64,000 nt of DNA from Stenotrophomonas sp. NA06056. Its GTDB lineage: Bacteria; Pseudomonadota; Gammaproteobacteria; Xanthomonadales; Xanthomonadaceae. A model generated the notes under the pieces. It was not told the DNA's origin, did no database searches, and was given only the letters and a program-made list of their open reading frames with translations. The stretch spans positions 1,798,001 to 1,862,000 of the forward strand of contig NZ_CP054931.1 in the NCBI RefSeq assembly GCF_013364355.1, read 5' to 3'. Positions 1 through 8,093 of this stretch are shown here, one piece after another; the first letter of the stretch is position 1, and each line of letters begins with the position of its first letter. Position numbers and translations under genes: made by a program.

Positions 1-7
1 CTTGTCC

Positions 8-271
8 ATGAAGACGGAAGCCACTCTCAGCGTGTACGGCCAGCTTGGCAACCATGCGGTGGTGCGCATTCCCGGGCGCCGACTGCCGGGCCTGATCCTG
101 CAGGCCGATACCGTCGCCGGCTTCCTCACTCAATTGCAGGAAGCGCAGGCTTGTCTGCGTAGCGGCCGCGCACAGCGCGCCGATGCCGAGCTGGACATGC
201 TGGTCGACATGCTCGAGCAGTGGTACGCGTTGATCGAATCGCGCCTGGCCGATGCCGGCGAGGCCTTGTAG
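8..271 (+). CDS. Small hypothetical protein, DUF6959-like
   Basis: A protein of 87 residues if the ATG at 8 is used; a TTG at 2 is in frame and the window begins just upstream, so the true start and RBS cannot be judged. The N-terminal half carries GNHAVVRIPGRRLPGLILQ, which I recognise from memory as the core of the DUF6959 family of small proteins; the C-terminal half is a predicted helix. No signal peptide or membrane segment is visible, so it is probably cytoplasmic. Function is unknown. Family assignment is moderate; that it is a real gene is likely from codon use and the conserved motif. Confidence 0.6.
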   Translation: MKTEATLSVYGQLGNHAVVRIPGRRLPGLILQADTVAGFLTQLQEAQACLRSGRAQRADAELDMLVDMLEQWYALIESRLADAGEAL

Positions 272-355
272 AGAAGAGGGGACGGCGGGGATCAAGTCGT
301 TTCCCGCACAGTCGGAGCATGAACGACTTGATCCCCTACGTCCCCATTTCTGGTG

Positions 356-1183
356 CTAGGCGCGGGCGCGGATCATCCAGCAGGCGGTCTCTACCCGCAC
401 GCGATCACCTTCGATGAACGGTGCGAACGCGGTCAGTGCCTGTTGCAGCAGCGCATCTGCGCGTTCGGCGGGCAGCGCACGCAGGGCCAGACCCACGGGC
501 CCAAGCTGGCCGACATAGCGGGCCAGTCCGTCACGGGTGAGGAAACAGGTCAGGTCCAGCGGCGATACGTCCACGTCCTGCCATCCGGCACGCTGCAGCA
601 GCTGGCGCACCCGCTCGCCGTCGGCAAAGGCGAACTGTCCTGGTGCACCGGGCGCTCGCACTGGCAGCGTCAGCTGGTCTGCAAGGGCGCGCTCGGCAGT
701 CGTCATGAATGGATTTTCCTGCGCGCTGCGCCAGGCGATGAAGCGCAGGCCTGCGCCCGCTTGGGCGGCACGGTGCAGGTTGGCGAAGGCGGCCGGCGTG
801 TCCTCGAAGAACATTACCCCGAAGCGTGACTGGAGCCAGTTGTAGTGCGCCGTTGCGAAGGCATGGCGCTGCGCGTCGGCAACGATGAAGTCGATGTCGC
901 GCCCGAGGGTGGCGGCACGTTGGCGGGCGAGGGCCAGCATCGGTGCCGAGATGTCCACGCCTGTGCAATGTGCGTCAGGACGCGCCGTGGCGGCGGTCAG
1001 GGTGCTGGCGCCGGTGCCACAGCCGATGTCCAGTAGTTCTGTGACAGTAGCCGGCAGTTCGTCGCGCAGGGCATCGGCCATCGGGTGGAACAGGCTGTCC
1101 AGCAGCGCCTGCTGCGCGACCCAGTTCTCGCCAGCGGGCCCGTTCCAGAGCGCGTTCTGATCAAGCGGGAGGGAATCGGTCAT
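356..1183 (-). CDS. Class I SAM-dependent methyltransferase
   Basis: A cytoplasmic protein of 275 residues with the SAM-binding motif LDIGCGTGAST near residues 47-57 and an acidic strand end GVDIS that would bind the ribose of SAM. The substrate cannot be read from sequence. I chose the ATG at 1183 (MTDSLPLDQNALW) over an in-frame start at 1246, because the longer form would run across the operator between this gene and the divergent MerR regulator. The pairing implies that the regulator controls this gene through the overlong-spacer promoter at 1212-1242. Family is certain; role (small-molecule modification or detoxification) is inference. Confidence 0.85.
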   Translation of the reverse strand: MTDSLPLDQNALWNGPAGENWVAQQALLDSLFHPMADALRDELPATVTELLDIGCGTGASTLTAATARPDAHCTGVDISAPMLALARQRAATLGRDIDFIVADAQRHAFATAHYNWLQSRFGVMFFEDTPAAFANLHRAAQAGAGLRFIAWRSAQENPFMTTAERALADQLTLPVRAPGAPGQFAFADGERVRQLLQRAGWQDVDVSPLDLTCFLTRDGLARYVGQLGPVGLALRALPAERADALLQQALTAFAPFIEGDRVRVETACWMIRARA

Positions 1184-1211
1184 GGGCTTGCCTTGCGCGG
1201 AGAGTGCGACC

Positions 1212-1242
1212 ATGGTGGCGCCTGAAGCCCACTTGAGGTCAA
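1212..1242 (-). promoter_or_regulatory. MerR-type promoter/operator for the methyltransferase
   Basis: Read on the minus strand, a -35 element TTGACC lies at 1242-1237 and a weak -10 CACCAT at 1217-1212, 19 bp apart, the spacer that MerR-family activators act on. Inside the spacer is the imperfect dyad CCTCAAGTGGGCTTCAGG (1238-1221). It resembles SoxR-class half-sites CCTCAA/TTGAGG. The natural ligand is the MerR protein encoded divergently from 1248. Confidence 0.65.
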
Positions 1243-1247
1243 GCACG

Positions 1248-1652
1248 ATGCAGGAACTGGATATCGGTGAGGTGGTGCGCCGCAGTGGCGTGCCGGCCTC
1301 GACCCTGCGCTACTACGAGCAGCTCGGCCTGCTGCAGGTGCTGGGGCGGCGCGGCCTGCGCCGGCAGTATCACGAACAGGTGCTGGAACGGCTGGCGCTG
1401 ATCGGCCTGGGGCAGTCTGCGGGTCTGTCGCTGCAGCAGATCGGCGCCGCGATGCCGCAGGGGGCAGGGCTCGCATTGGACCGCACGGCATTGCTGGCCC
1501 AGGCCGATGCGCTGCAGCGGCAGATACGCGGACTGCAGCGGGTGCAGGATCGGCTGCGGCGGGCTGCAGCCTGTCCACACGCAGACGATGCACGGCGCTG
1601 CGCCTCTTTCCGCAGATTGCTACGTGCGCAGCAGCGCGTGGCGCGTGCATGA
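1248..1652 (+). CDS. MerR-family transcriptional regulator
   Basis: A regulator of 134 residues. Residues 5-30 form the MerR winged helix-turn-helix (IGEVVRRSGVPASTLRYYEQLGLL), followed by the wing and a dimerisation helix at about 75-108. The C-terminus has only two cysteines (C109, C118, in CPHADDARRC), so the SoxR 2Fe-2S cysteine cluster is absent; those two could sense a metal or thiol-reactive compound, which is inference. I used the ATG at 1248, where homology to MerR N-termini begins, although an upstream in-frame start at 1182 exists. It is divergent from a methyltransferase and sits beside a dyad in a 19-bp-spacer promoter, so it probably activates that gene. Confidence 0.88.
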   Translation: MQELDIGEVVRRSGVPASTLRYYEQLGLLQVLGRRGLRRQYHEQVLERLALIGLGQSAGLSLQQIGAAMPQGAGLALDRTALLAQADALQRQIRGLQRVQDRLRRAAACPHADDARRCASFRRLLRAQQRVARA

Positions 1653-1655
1653 GCA

Positions 1656-1678
1656 GTAGATCCACGCCCTGCGTGGAT
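1656..1678 (+). repeat. Single GTAG REP (SMAG-type) palindrome
   Basis: Starts GTAGATCCACGCC and closes with GCGTGGAT, forming a short hairpin. It lies in the 43-bp space between the convergent merR and mgtC genes and follows the stop codon of the MerR gene directly. Confidence 0.85.
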
Positions 1679-1695
1679 GAACCGCCACCCCCCGC

Positions 1696-2412
1696 TCAAT
1701 CGCGGGTGCTGACTTCCCAGGTAGCGTGCAGCACGCCCGGCACCTGCTCCATCCGAGCCAGCACCACGTCCAGTTCGTCGGCGCTGACCGCGGTGCTGAC
1801 CAGCACTGCGATCACATCGGTAGGCGCATCGGCGTGCTCGACCAGCTGTACGTCGCCGACCGGGTACTGCGCTGCTTCCAGCACATCGACCAGACGCTCG
1901 CGCACGCGCGGCACCGCGTCAGCGTCCACGCTCAGGCGCACTTCGTAGGTCGCCTCGCTGGTGGCTTCGTTGATCGGAATGCGGTTGATCGCGTTCACCA
2001 GCGGGCGCAGCAGGGTATTGCCGGCGATGATCAGTACGGTCAGCAGCACGCCTTCGGCCAGCATGTCGGCGCCGGTGCAGCTGCCCACGGCAGCTGAGCA
2101 CCACAGCGTCGCCGCAGTGTTCAGGCCGCGCACGTTCATGCCTTCCTTCATGATCACACCAGCGCCGAGGAAGCCGACGCCAGAGACCACATACGAGATC
2201 ACCCGCACCGCTTCGGCGCTGCCAGCGATACGCATGCCCAGGTCGACGAAGGCGGCGGCGCCCACGGCCACCAGCACGTTGGTGCGCAGGCCGGCGGTGC
2301 GCTGCCGATATTGGCGCTCGGCGCCGATCAGGGTACCCAATACGAACGCTGCCAGCAGGCTGACCACGGTGTCGGCGAAGGGGCCAGCCTGGAAGGTTTC
2401 AATGAAGCGCAT
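1696..2412 (-). CDS. MgtC/SapB-family inner-membrane protein
   Basis: A membrane protein of 238 residues. The N-terminal half has several hydrophobic helices with the family hallmark GTLIGAERQ (about residues 26-34) and VSGVGFLGAGVIMKEG, both typical of MgtC/SapB. The C-terminal third (from about residue 150) is a soluble ACT-like domain. MgtC proteins help growth at low magnesium and restrain the F-ATPase in intracellular pathogens; whether this copy does so is unknown. It is a single transcription unit ending against the convergent merR. Start at 2412 gives the normal family N-terminus (MRFIETFQAGP). Confidence 0.88.
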   Translation of the reverse strand: MRFIETFQAGPFADTVVSLLAAFVLGTLIGAERQYRQRTAGLRTNVLVAVGAAAFVDLGMRIAGSAEAVRVISYVVSGVGFLGAGVIMKEGMNVRGLNTAATLWCSAAVGSCTGADMLAEGVLLTVLIIAGNTLLRPLVNAINRIPINEATSEATYEVRLSVDADAVPRVRERLVDVLEAAQYPVGDVQLVEHADAPTDVIAVLVSTAVSADELDVVLARMEQVPGVLHATWEVSTRD

Positions 2413-2440
2413 GGCCGCAGTCTACCCGCACAACGTGACA

Positions 2441-3007
2441 GTAGATCCACGCCATGCGTGGATGGGTGGGGGCGTCGGGAGATCATCCACGCATGGCGTG
2501 GATCTACCAGTCGACGCGCGGTCGGGGGCCCGGCTGTGCAGTAGAGCCACGCCATGCGTGGATGGGTGGGGGCGCCGGGACATCATCGACGCATGGCGTA
2601 GATCTACCAGTCGACGCGCGGCCGGGGGCCTGGCTGTACAGTAGATCCACGCCATGCGTGGATGGGCGGGGGCGTCGGGAGATCATCCACGCATGGCGTG
2701 GATCTACCAGTCGACGCGCGGTCGGGGGGCTGGCTGTACAGTAGATCCACGCCATGCGTGAACGGGCGGAGGCGTCGGGAGATCATCCACGCATGGCGTG
2801 GATCTACCAGTCGACGCGCGGTCGGGGGCCTGGCTGTACAGTAGATCCACGCCATGCGTGGATGGGCGCGGGCGCCGGGACATCATCCACGCATGGCGTG
2901 GATCTACCAGTCGACGCACGGTCGGGGGCTGGCTGTACAGTAGATCCACGCCATGCGTGGATGGGTGGGGGGCGTCGGGACATCATCCACGCATGGCGTG
3001 GATCTAC
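2441..3007. repeat. Tandem REPIN array, six units of about 100 bp
   Basis: Six units begin with GTAGATCCACGCC (one variant, GTAGAGCC) at 2441, 2541, 2641, 2741, 2841 and 2940. Each unit is a pair of inverted REP palindromes (GTAG...GTGGAT and ATCCAC...CTAC) separated by about 20 bp, then about 32 bp of linker containing GTCGACGCGCGG. The last CTAC at 3004-3007 contains the stop codon of the ClC gene. The array sits between the mgtC start and the ClC 3' end. It is non-coding; reading frames through it only restate the repeat. Confidence 0.95.
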
Positions 3008-4770
3008 TCGTCGACGCGCTCGCCCATCATTTCGCGCTGGCGCTTGTCCAGCTCCTCCGCATAGCGCTTGCGCACGAATGCTTCAGACACCACGCCCAGT
3101 ACCTGGCCATCGCCAGCTACCACCGCCAGTTCATCGGCCTGGGTCTGGTCGAACCGCTGCATCACGCTCACCACGTCCGCGCTTGCGGCCAGCGCCACAT
3201 CGCGGTTCTCGGCGAACGTACCCACCACGTCCTCGGGCTTCACGCCGTCACCGAACAGGCGCGGAATCTGCACGATGCCGGCGTAGTGGCCTTCACTGTC
3301 GATCAGGATCACCCGGCTGCCCGAGCCCAGCGGGAAGCGCTGACGGAACGTGGCGGCATCGAGGTCGGCCGGCGCAGTAGCGATACCCTTGCGCATCATC
3401 CGCCCGGCGTTGAGGTTGTGTACCCAGCCGATGTCACGCGCGCTCTTGATGGTTTCGCCGCGCAGATGCATGCGCCAGGTCGAGAAGGAATAGCCGAACC
3501 ATTGCCGTACCAGGGTGCTGGACACCAGTACCGCGCTCATCACCACGCTGGTCAGCAGGAAGTCGTGGGTGCCTTCCAGCACCAGCATGGCCATGGTCAT
3601 CGGCGCGCCGACCACGGCCGCGGCCAGTGCGGCCATGCCCGCCAGCGCCGCCGAGGTGGCGTCGATCACCGGTACGCCGGTGGCCATCGCCAGAAGTCCG
3701 GCAAACAGGGCGCCGACCAGGGTGCCCATGAACAGCGAGGCGAAGAACAGGCCGCCGCGGAAGCCAAAACCGAGCGAGATGCCCGACGCGAGGCATTTGA
3801 GGGTCAGCAGTCCGCCGATCCAGATCAACGGCAGGTGCGTGGTCAGGTCCAGGTGCAGCGCTCCGTGGCCGGACGACAGTACCTGCGGACTGGCCAGTGC
3901 CAGTGGAATCAGCAGCAGGCCGCCCACCACCGGGCGCCCCCACAGCGGCAACGGACTGCGCTTGACGGTGCCCTCGATGGAGGCGATCAGGCGCATCACC
4001 GCGATGCCGACCATCGCACAGCAGCAGCCAAGCAGGCCGTAGATCGCATAATCGGCTGCGCGCACGTCGATGGTGGATGCCGCCGGCAGCAGATAGGCTT
4101 CCACGCCGGCCTGGTCGGCAACGAAGGCGCCGGCCAGCGCGGCCACCGCCACCGGTGCCAGTGCGGCCGGCGTATAGGCACCGATGACGATCTCGAAGGC
4201 ATAGAACGCCCCGGCCAGCGGAGCGCCGAAGGCCGCGGCGATCGCACCGGCCGCACCTGCACCGACCAGGATGCGCACATCGTTGCGGCGCAGGCGCATC
4301 ACGCGCCCCAGCTGCGAGCCGCTACCCGCGCCCATCTGTGTGTACGACGCTTCCAGTCCGACCGACGCGCCGCAGCCGTTGGAGACAAGGGTCTGGGTCA
4401 ACACGATCAGGTTGTCGCGCATGGACATGCGACCGCCGTGCAGCGCATTGGCTTCCACGGCATCCAGCAAGGGGCGCTTGAGGCGCGTCGCAGCAAGGCT
4501 GACCAGGCCCACCACCAGGCCACCCAGCGGCAGCACCAGCAGCGCGGTCCAGGTCAATGCGGGCAACGAGCTCAGGCGCATGCCCTCGTCCAGGCCATAC
4601 AGCGCGGCCTGCAGGGTGCGTGCCAGCCCAGCCTGCAACAGGGTCAGGCCACCGGCGATCAGCCCGACCAGCAGGGCCAGGGCTATGAACCACAGGTCGC
4701 TGCCGCGCAGGCGCAACTGCAGGCCCTGGAAGGCCAGATGCAGGCGCGATGGCGAAGCGGCGGACGACAT
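3004..4770 (-). CDS. ClC-type chloride channel/antiporter with C-terminal CBS pair
   Basis: An inner-membrane protein of 588 residues, roughly 10-12 hydrophobic helices followed from about residue 440 by a cytosolic tandem CBS region. Pore motifs are recognisable: NGCGASVGLEASYTQ near residue 131-145 corresponds to GREGPxxQ and keeps the gating glutamate, while GFGFRGGLFFASLFMG corresponds to GGxFxPxL, with the proline replaced. ClC proteins move chloride, often in exchange for protons, and support acid resistance or volume control. I used ATG 4770 (MSSAASPSRL) rather than 4812, since the extra residues look non-coding. The TAG stop lies inside the terminal CTAC of the REPIN array. Confidence 0.9.
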   Translation of the reverse strand: MSSAASPSRLHLAFQGLQLRLRGSDLWFIALALLVGLIAGGLTLLQAGLARTLQAALYGLDEGMRLSSLPALTWTALLVLPLGGLVVGLVSLAATRLKRPLLDAVEANALHGGRMSMRDNLIVLTQTLVSNGCGASVGLEASYTQMGAGSGSQLGRVMRLRRNDVRILVGAGAAGAIAAAFGAPLAGAFYAFEIVIGAYTPAALAPVAVAALAGAFVADQAGVEAYLLPAASTIDVRAADYAIYGLLGCCCAMVGIAVMRLIASIEGTVKRSPLPLWGRPVVGGLLLIPLALASPQVLSSGHGALHLDLTTHLPLIWIGGLLTLKCLASGISLGFGFRGGLFFASLFMGTLVGALFAGLLAMATGVPVIDATSAALAGMAALAAAVVGAPMTMAMLVLEGTHDFLLTSVVMSAVLVSSTLVRQWFGYSFSTWRMHLRGETIKSARDIGWVHNLNAGRMMRKGIATAPADLDAATFRQRFPLGSGSRVILIDSEGHYAGIVQIPRLFGDGVKPEDVVGTFAENRDVALAASADVVSVMQRFDQTQADELAVVAGDGQVLGVVSEAFVRKRYAEELDKRQREMMGERVDE

Positions 4771-4833
4771 GGTGGCGGCATGATACGCCGCCCCCGTGAG
4801 CGCCACCGTCACCGCATCAGGCGGTTACTGCAC

Positions 4834-6915
4834 TCAGAAGCGGTAGCGGCCCTGCACGTAGAACGTGCGCGGTGCGGCCACCATGCGCCCGGCGTTGCCA
4901 TCCACGTTGCGGGTGTACCAGCGCTTGTCGGCCAGGTTGTTCACGCCCACCGCAACTTCGCTGTCGGCCAGCCACGGCAGCTGCCAGGCGGCCTGCGCGT
5001 TCCACAGGCGTACGCCCGGCACACGTCCCACGCGCGCATCGGCGGTTTCGTTCCAGGTGTTGGCGGCATCGGAGAACTGGCCGCTCTGGTGGGTGCTGGA
5101 CACGTTGAAGGTCCAGCCGGCAAGCGCATAACGGGCGCCGATGCTGTCGGTGTCGCGCGAATAGAACGGTACATCCAGGCCGCGGTTGTCGCCGGACTGC
5201 TGGATGGCCTTGGTCCAGGTGTAGTTCGCGTACAGCTCCAGCCCGGCCAGCGCGCTGCTCTCGGCGAAGCGGTATTCGATCGCGCTTTCCACGCCCTTGT
5301 GGTCCGTGGCGCCGATGTTCTGGAAGGTGGGTGGGGTGATGCCCGGGACCTGCAGGATCTGGTTGTCGAAGCGCATCTTGAACACGGTCACTTCCGCGCG
5401 CAGCGCGCCATCCTGCCAGCGCGCGCCCAGTTCGGTGGTCTTGGCGATTTCCGGGTTCAGCGGATTGGTTGCGGTCTGCGAATTCAGCTGGATGTTCTGC
5501 ACCGGCCCGAACGAGGTGGTGTAGTTGCCGAACACGGTCAGCTGCGGGGTCAGCAGGTAGGCGACGTTGAGCGAGGGCAGGGCCTTGTCGCTGCGGCTGC
5601 TGAAGTTGGCGCCGCCACCGGCCTGCTGGCGGTCCATGTCGATCCATTCCATGCGCACGCCGGGCGTGATCCGCCACTTGCCGATGGCGATACGGTCATC
5701 CACGTAGAACGCGTGCGCATCGGTGGCGTTGTCGAAGCGGGTGGTCACGCCGGCCGCACCGGTACGGCGGGTCACGGTGTAGCTGCGGTCATTGCCGCGC
5801 TCGCGCAGGAAGCGGTAGCCGGCAGTGATGTCGTGCACGCTGCTGCCCCAGTGCAGGCGCTGGGTGTAGCGCGGTTCGATGCCGAGCACTCGGTAATCGC
5901 GCGGCTGCACCGTGATCTGCGTGTTGGCGGCGTTGATCAGCGAGCTGGCGCGGTTGCTTTCGTTGTAATAGGCCAGCACCTCGAACTCGCTGTTTTCCGA
6001 CAGCGTGTTGGTGTAGCCCAGGTCGATGCCGGTGCGATGGCCCTTCCAGAAGTCGGTGGGCCGGGTGTTCTGGAACGGGTCGGTCTCGTATTGCGCGCGG
6101 GTCAGGCCGCCCGGCGTCAGCGAGCGAACGTCGTAGTAGGAGAGCTTGGCGCGCAGCGCCTGCTGTTCGTCGATGGCATAGGCGAACTTCAGCGCGAGAT
6201 CGTTGAAGCGATCATCGCTTCCCTGGCGCCAGCCGCGGCCGTCCTGGCCGGAGTAGAGCAGGGCTGCGCCCAGACCGTTGTCAGCGGTGCCACCGAGGAA
6301 GGCGTTGTACTGGGTGCTGTCGCCGCCGCCATGGTCGTAGGCGGTGTAGCGCACGCCGGCTTCGCCGTGCAGGCCGGCTTCGGTGGGAATGGCGCGGGTG
6401 CTGAAATTGATGATGCCGCCCACGTTCTGCGGCCCGTAGCGCACCGCGCCGCCACCACGCACCACGTCGATCGACTCGATGTTGGCCAGGCTGGCCGGGG
6501 CGAAGGACAGTTGCGGCTGCCCGTACGGTGCAACCGCCAGCGGCACGCCGTCCAGCAGCACGGTCGAGCGCGGCGAGTAGCGACCGGTCAGGCCACGCAC
6601 GCCGATGTTGAGCGACACTGAGCTGCCAGCAGTGCCGGAGTTGTCGGTGACCTGTACGCCGGGAATGCGGCGCATGGCATCGCCCAGGCTGGCGGCGCCG
6701 CTGGCCTCGATGCGCTGGCGGTCAACCACGGTACGCGCGCCGGCAAAGCTTTTGACGCTGTCGTGCAGGCCGGTGCCCAGCCAGCTGCCCGATACCTGGA
6801 TGCTGTCGAGGGTGGTGGCGCTGTCCTGTGCGAAAGCGTTGGCGGCCGGGATCAGGCACAGGGCGAGGGTGGCGGCCAGGGGCAGGCGGGCCGGTTGCAG
6901 GGCAGGGATGGGCAT
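4834..6915 (-). CDS. FecA-like TonB-dependent ferric siderophore receptor
   Basis: An outer-membrane receptor of 693 residues. The N-terminus is a signal peptide (MPIPALQPARLPLAA... ending AFAQ), followed directly by a plug domain and a C-terminal beta barrel ending in RYRF. The plug holds RGLTGRYSPRSTVLLDGVPL and VVRGGGAVRYGPQNVGGIINF, closely matching the FecA ferric-dicitrate subfamily. Unlike E. coli FecA it lacks the N-terminal STN signalling domain, so it should be transport only. The start at 6915 places the signal peptide correctly; the upstream in-frame ATG at 6963 would encode part of the Fur box. Iron regulation is indicated by that box. Ligand (citrate or another iron chelate) is not settled. 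Confidence 0.88.
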   Translation of the reverse strand: MPIPALQPARLPLAATLALCLIPAANAFAQDSATTLDSIQVSGSWLGTGLHDSVKSFAGARTVVDRQRIEASGAASLGDAMRRIPGVQVTDNSGTAGSSVSLNIGVRGLTGRYSPRSTVLLDGVPLAVAPYGQPQLSFAPASLANIESIDVVRGGGAVRYGPQNVGGIINFSTRAIPTEAGLHGEAGVRYTAYDHGGGDSTQYNAFLGGTADNGLGAALLYSGQDGRGWRQGSDDRFNDLALKFAYAIDEQQALRAKLSYYDVRSLTPGGLTRAQYETDPFQNTRPTDFWKGHRTGIDLGYTNTLSENSEFEVLAYYNESNRASSLINAANTQITVQPRDYRVLGIEPRYTQRLHWGSSVHDITAGYRFLRERGNDRSYTVTRRTGAAGVTTRFDNATDAHAFYVDDRIAIGKWRITPGVRMEWIDMDRQQAGGGANFSSRSDKALPSLNVAYLLTPQLTVFGNYTTSFGPVQNIQLNSQTATNPLNPEIAKTTELGARWQDGALRAEVTVFKMRFDNQILQVPGITPPTFQNIGATDHKGVESAIEYRFAESSALAGLELYANYTWTKAIQQSGDNRGLDVPFYSRDTDSIGARYALAGWTFNVSSTHQSGQFSDAANTWNETADARVGRVPGVRLWNAQAAWQLPWLADSEVAVGVNNLADKRWYTRNVDGNAGRMVAAPRTFYVQGRYRF

Positions 6916-6940
6916 CGGTGCAGGCTGTGGAAGGTTGTAA

Positions 6941-6959
6941 ATGAGAATTATTGCTGATT
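6941..6959 (-). promoter_or_regulatory. Fur box upstream of the FecA-like receptor
   Basis: ATGAGAATTATTGCTGATT differs at two positions from the ATGAGAATTATTCTCATT form of the Fur box. It lies 26 bp upstream of the chosen start codon at 6915, suited to iron-dependent repression. Confidence 0.75.
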
Positions 6960-7046
6960 CCATTCGCCATTGGAATCGGCGCGCGGTTCAGCGCGTTGGC
7001 CCGGTGGTAAAGTGGTTGATTGCTCCCTGACCCGCTGAGATCTGCC

Positions 7047-7967
7047 ATGTCCACTGCTGCTTTCTACCCCGTCGGAACCCCTGGCCAGCCGTGGGGCGTG
7101 GCGGAACGGGAGCAGTGGCGTGCGCGCCAGCAGCGCCTGCGCCGCTATGACGAGGAGGTGCTGCCGCGCATCGATGCGCTGGCCGAGCGCTTCGACAAGG
7201 TGGCCTACGGCCAGCTCGACTATGCAGGCGAGACCTACACCCTGTTCGCCCTGCGCAGCCGCGACTGGAATCCGGCTTTGCCGGCCGCGCTGGTAACCGG
7301 CGGTGTGCATGGCTACGAGACCAGTGGCGTGCTGGGCGCGCTGGAGTTCCTCGAAAAGCATGCCGCCCGCTATGCCGGCAAGGCCAACGTTCTGGTCGCG
7401 CCGTGCGTGAATCCGTGGGGCTTCGAGCGCATCAACCGTTGGAACTTCGATGCGATCGACCCGAACCGCAATTTCCGCGCCGAAGGTCCGGCACGAGAAT
7501 CGACCGCCGTCATCGAACTGATCGCGCCGTACAAGGGCCAGTTCGTGCTGCATATCGACCTGCACGAAACCACCGACAGCGACGAGAGCGAGTTCCGTCC
7601 CGCACTGGCCGCGCGCGATGGCAAGCCGTTTGAACCGGGCCTTATTCCCGATGGCTTCTACCTGGTGGACGACAGCGAGAATCCGCAGCCGGCGTTCCAG
7701 CAGGCCGTGGTCGCCGAAGTGGAGAAGGTGACCCATATCGCACCGGCCGACGACAAGGGCGAGATCATCGGTTCGCCGGTGGTTGCGCATGGCGTGATCG
7801 AGTACGCGCTGGTGCCGCTGGGCCTGTGCGCCGGCATCACTGGAGCGAAGTACACCACCACCACCGAGGTCTACCCGGACAGCCCGCGGGCGACGCCGCA
7901 GCAGTGCAACGACGCGCAGGTGGCGGCGGTGTGTTCGGCGCTGGATTACGCGCTGGCCAACCCGTGA
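7047..7967 (+). CDS. M14-family zinc carboxypeptidase (paralogue 1)
   Basis: A protein of 306 residues without a signal peptide. The zinc ligands fit H88 and E91 in GGVHGYET and H173 in IDLHET; DPNRNF (138-143) matches the substrate-carboxylate Asn-Arg pair of M14 enzymes, and E274 in TTTEVYPDSP is the likely general base. Absence of a signal implies a cytoplasmic amidase or peptidase, perhaps in peptidoglycan or peptide turnover; the substrate is unknown. A close paralogue lies at 57220-58137, sharing the N-terminal YPxGTPGQPWG block and all catalytic motifs. Start ATG 7047 gives MSTAAFYP, matching the paralogue; an upstream start at 7020 is not supported. Confidence 0.88.
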   Translation: MSTAAFYPVGTPGQPWGVAEREQWRARQQRLRRYDEEVLPRIDALAERFDKVAYGQLDYAGETYTLFALRSRDWNPALPAALVTGGVHGYETSGVLGALEFLEKHAARYAGKANVLVAPCVNPWGFERINRWNFDAIDPNRNFRAEGPARESTAVIELIAPYKGQFVLHIDLHETTDSDESEFRPALAARDGKPFEPGLIPDGFYLVDDSENPQPAFQQAVVAEVEKVTHIAPADDKGEIIGSPVVAHGVIEYALVPLGLCAGITGAKYTTTTEVYPDSPRATPQQCNDAQVAAVCSALDYALANP

Positions 7968-7985
7968 TCTGCTGACGTCCTGTGC

Positions 7986-8076
7986 ATCCACGCATGGCGT
8001 GGATCTACTTCAGCGTGCAGTAGATCCACGCCATGCGTGGATTTCAGAGGGCAGTAGATCCACGCCATGCGTGGAT
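7986..8076. repeat. Three REP (SMAG-type) palindromes
   Basis: An inverted copy at 7986-8008 (ends CTAC) and two direct copies beginning GTAG at 8020 and 8054. They fill the space between the convergent M14 and LysR genes and could serve as bidirectional transcript ends. Confidence 0.92.
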
Positions 8077-8093
8077 GGGGTGCCGCTGAAACT

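Noticed and set aside
1248..1652. SoxR as identity of the MerR protein
   Set aside because: The SoxR 2Fe-2S cysteine cluster is missing; only two cysteines lie at the C-terminus.
2441..3007. Possible CRISPR array because of regular spacing
   Set aside because: The units are near-identical along their full length, with no variable spacers, and each contains inverted REP palindromes; no cas genes are present.
2953..6621. Very long open frame on the + strand across the ClC and FecA-like genes
   Set aside because: It is antisense to two clear genes and its product is His/Arg/Gln-rich low-complexity sequence, as expected from high-GC reverse frames.
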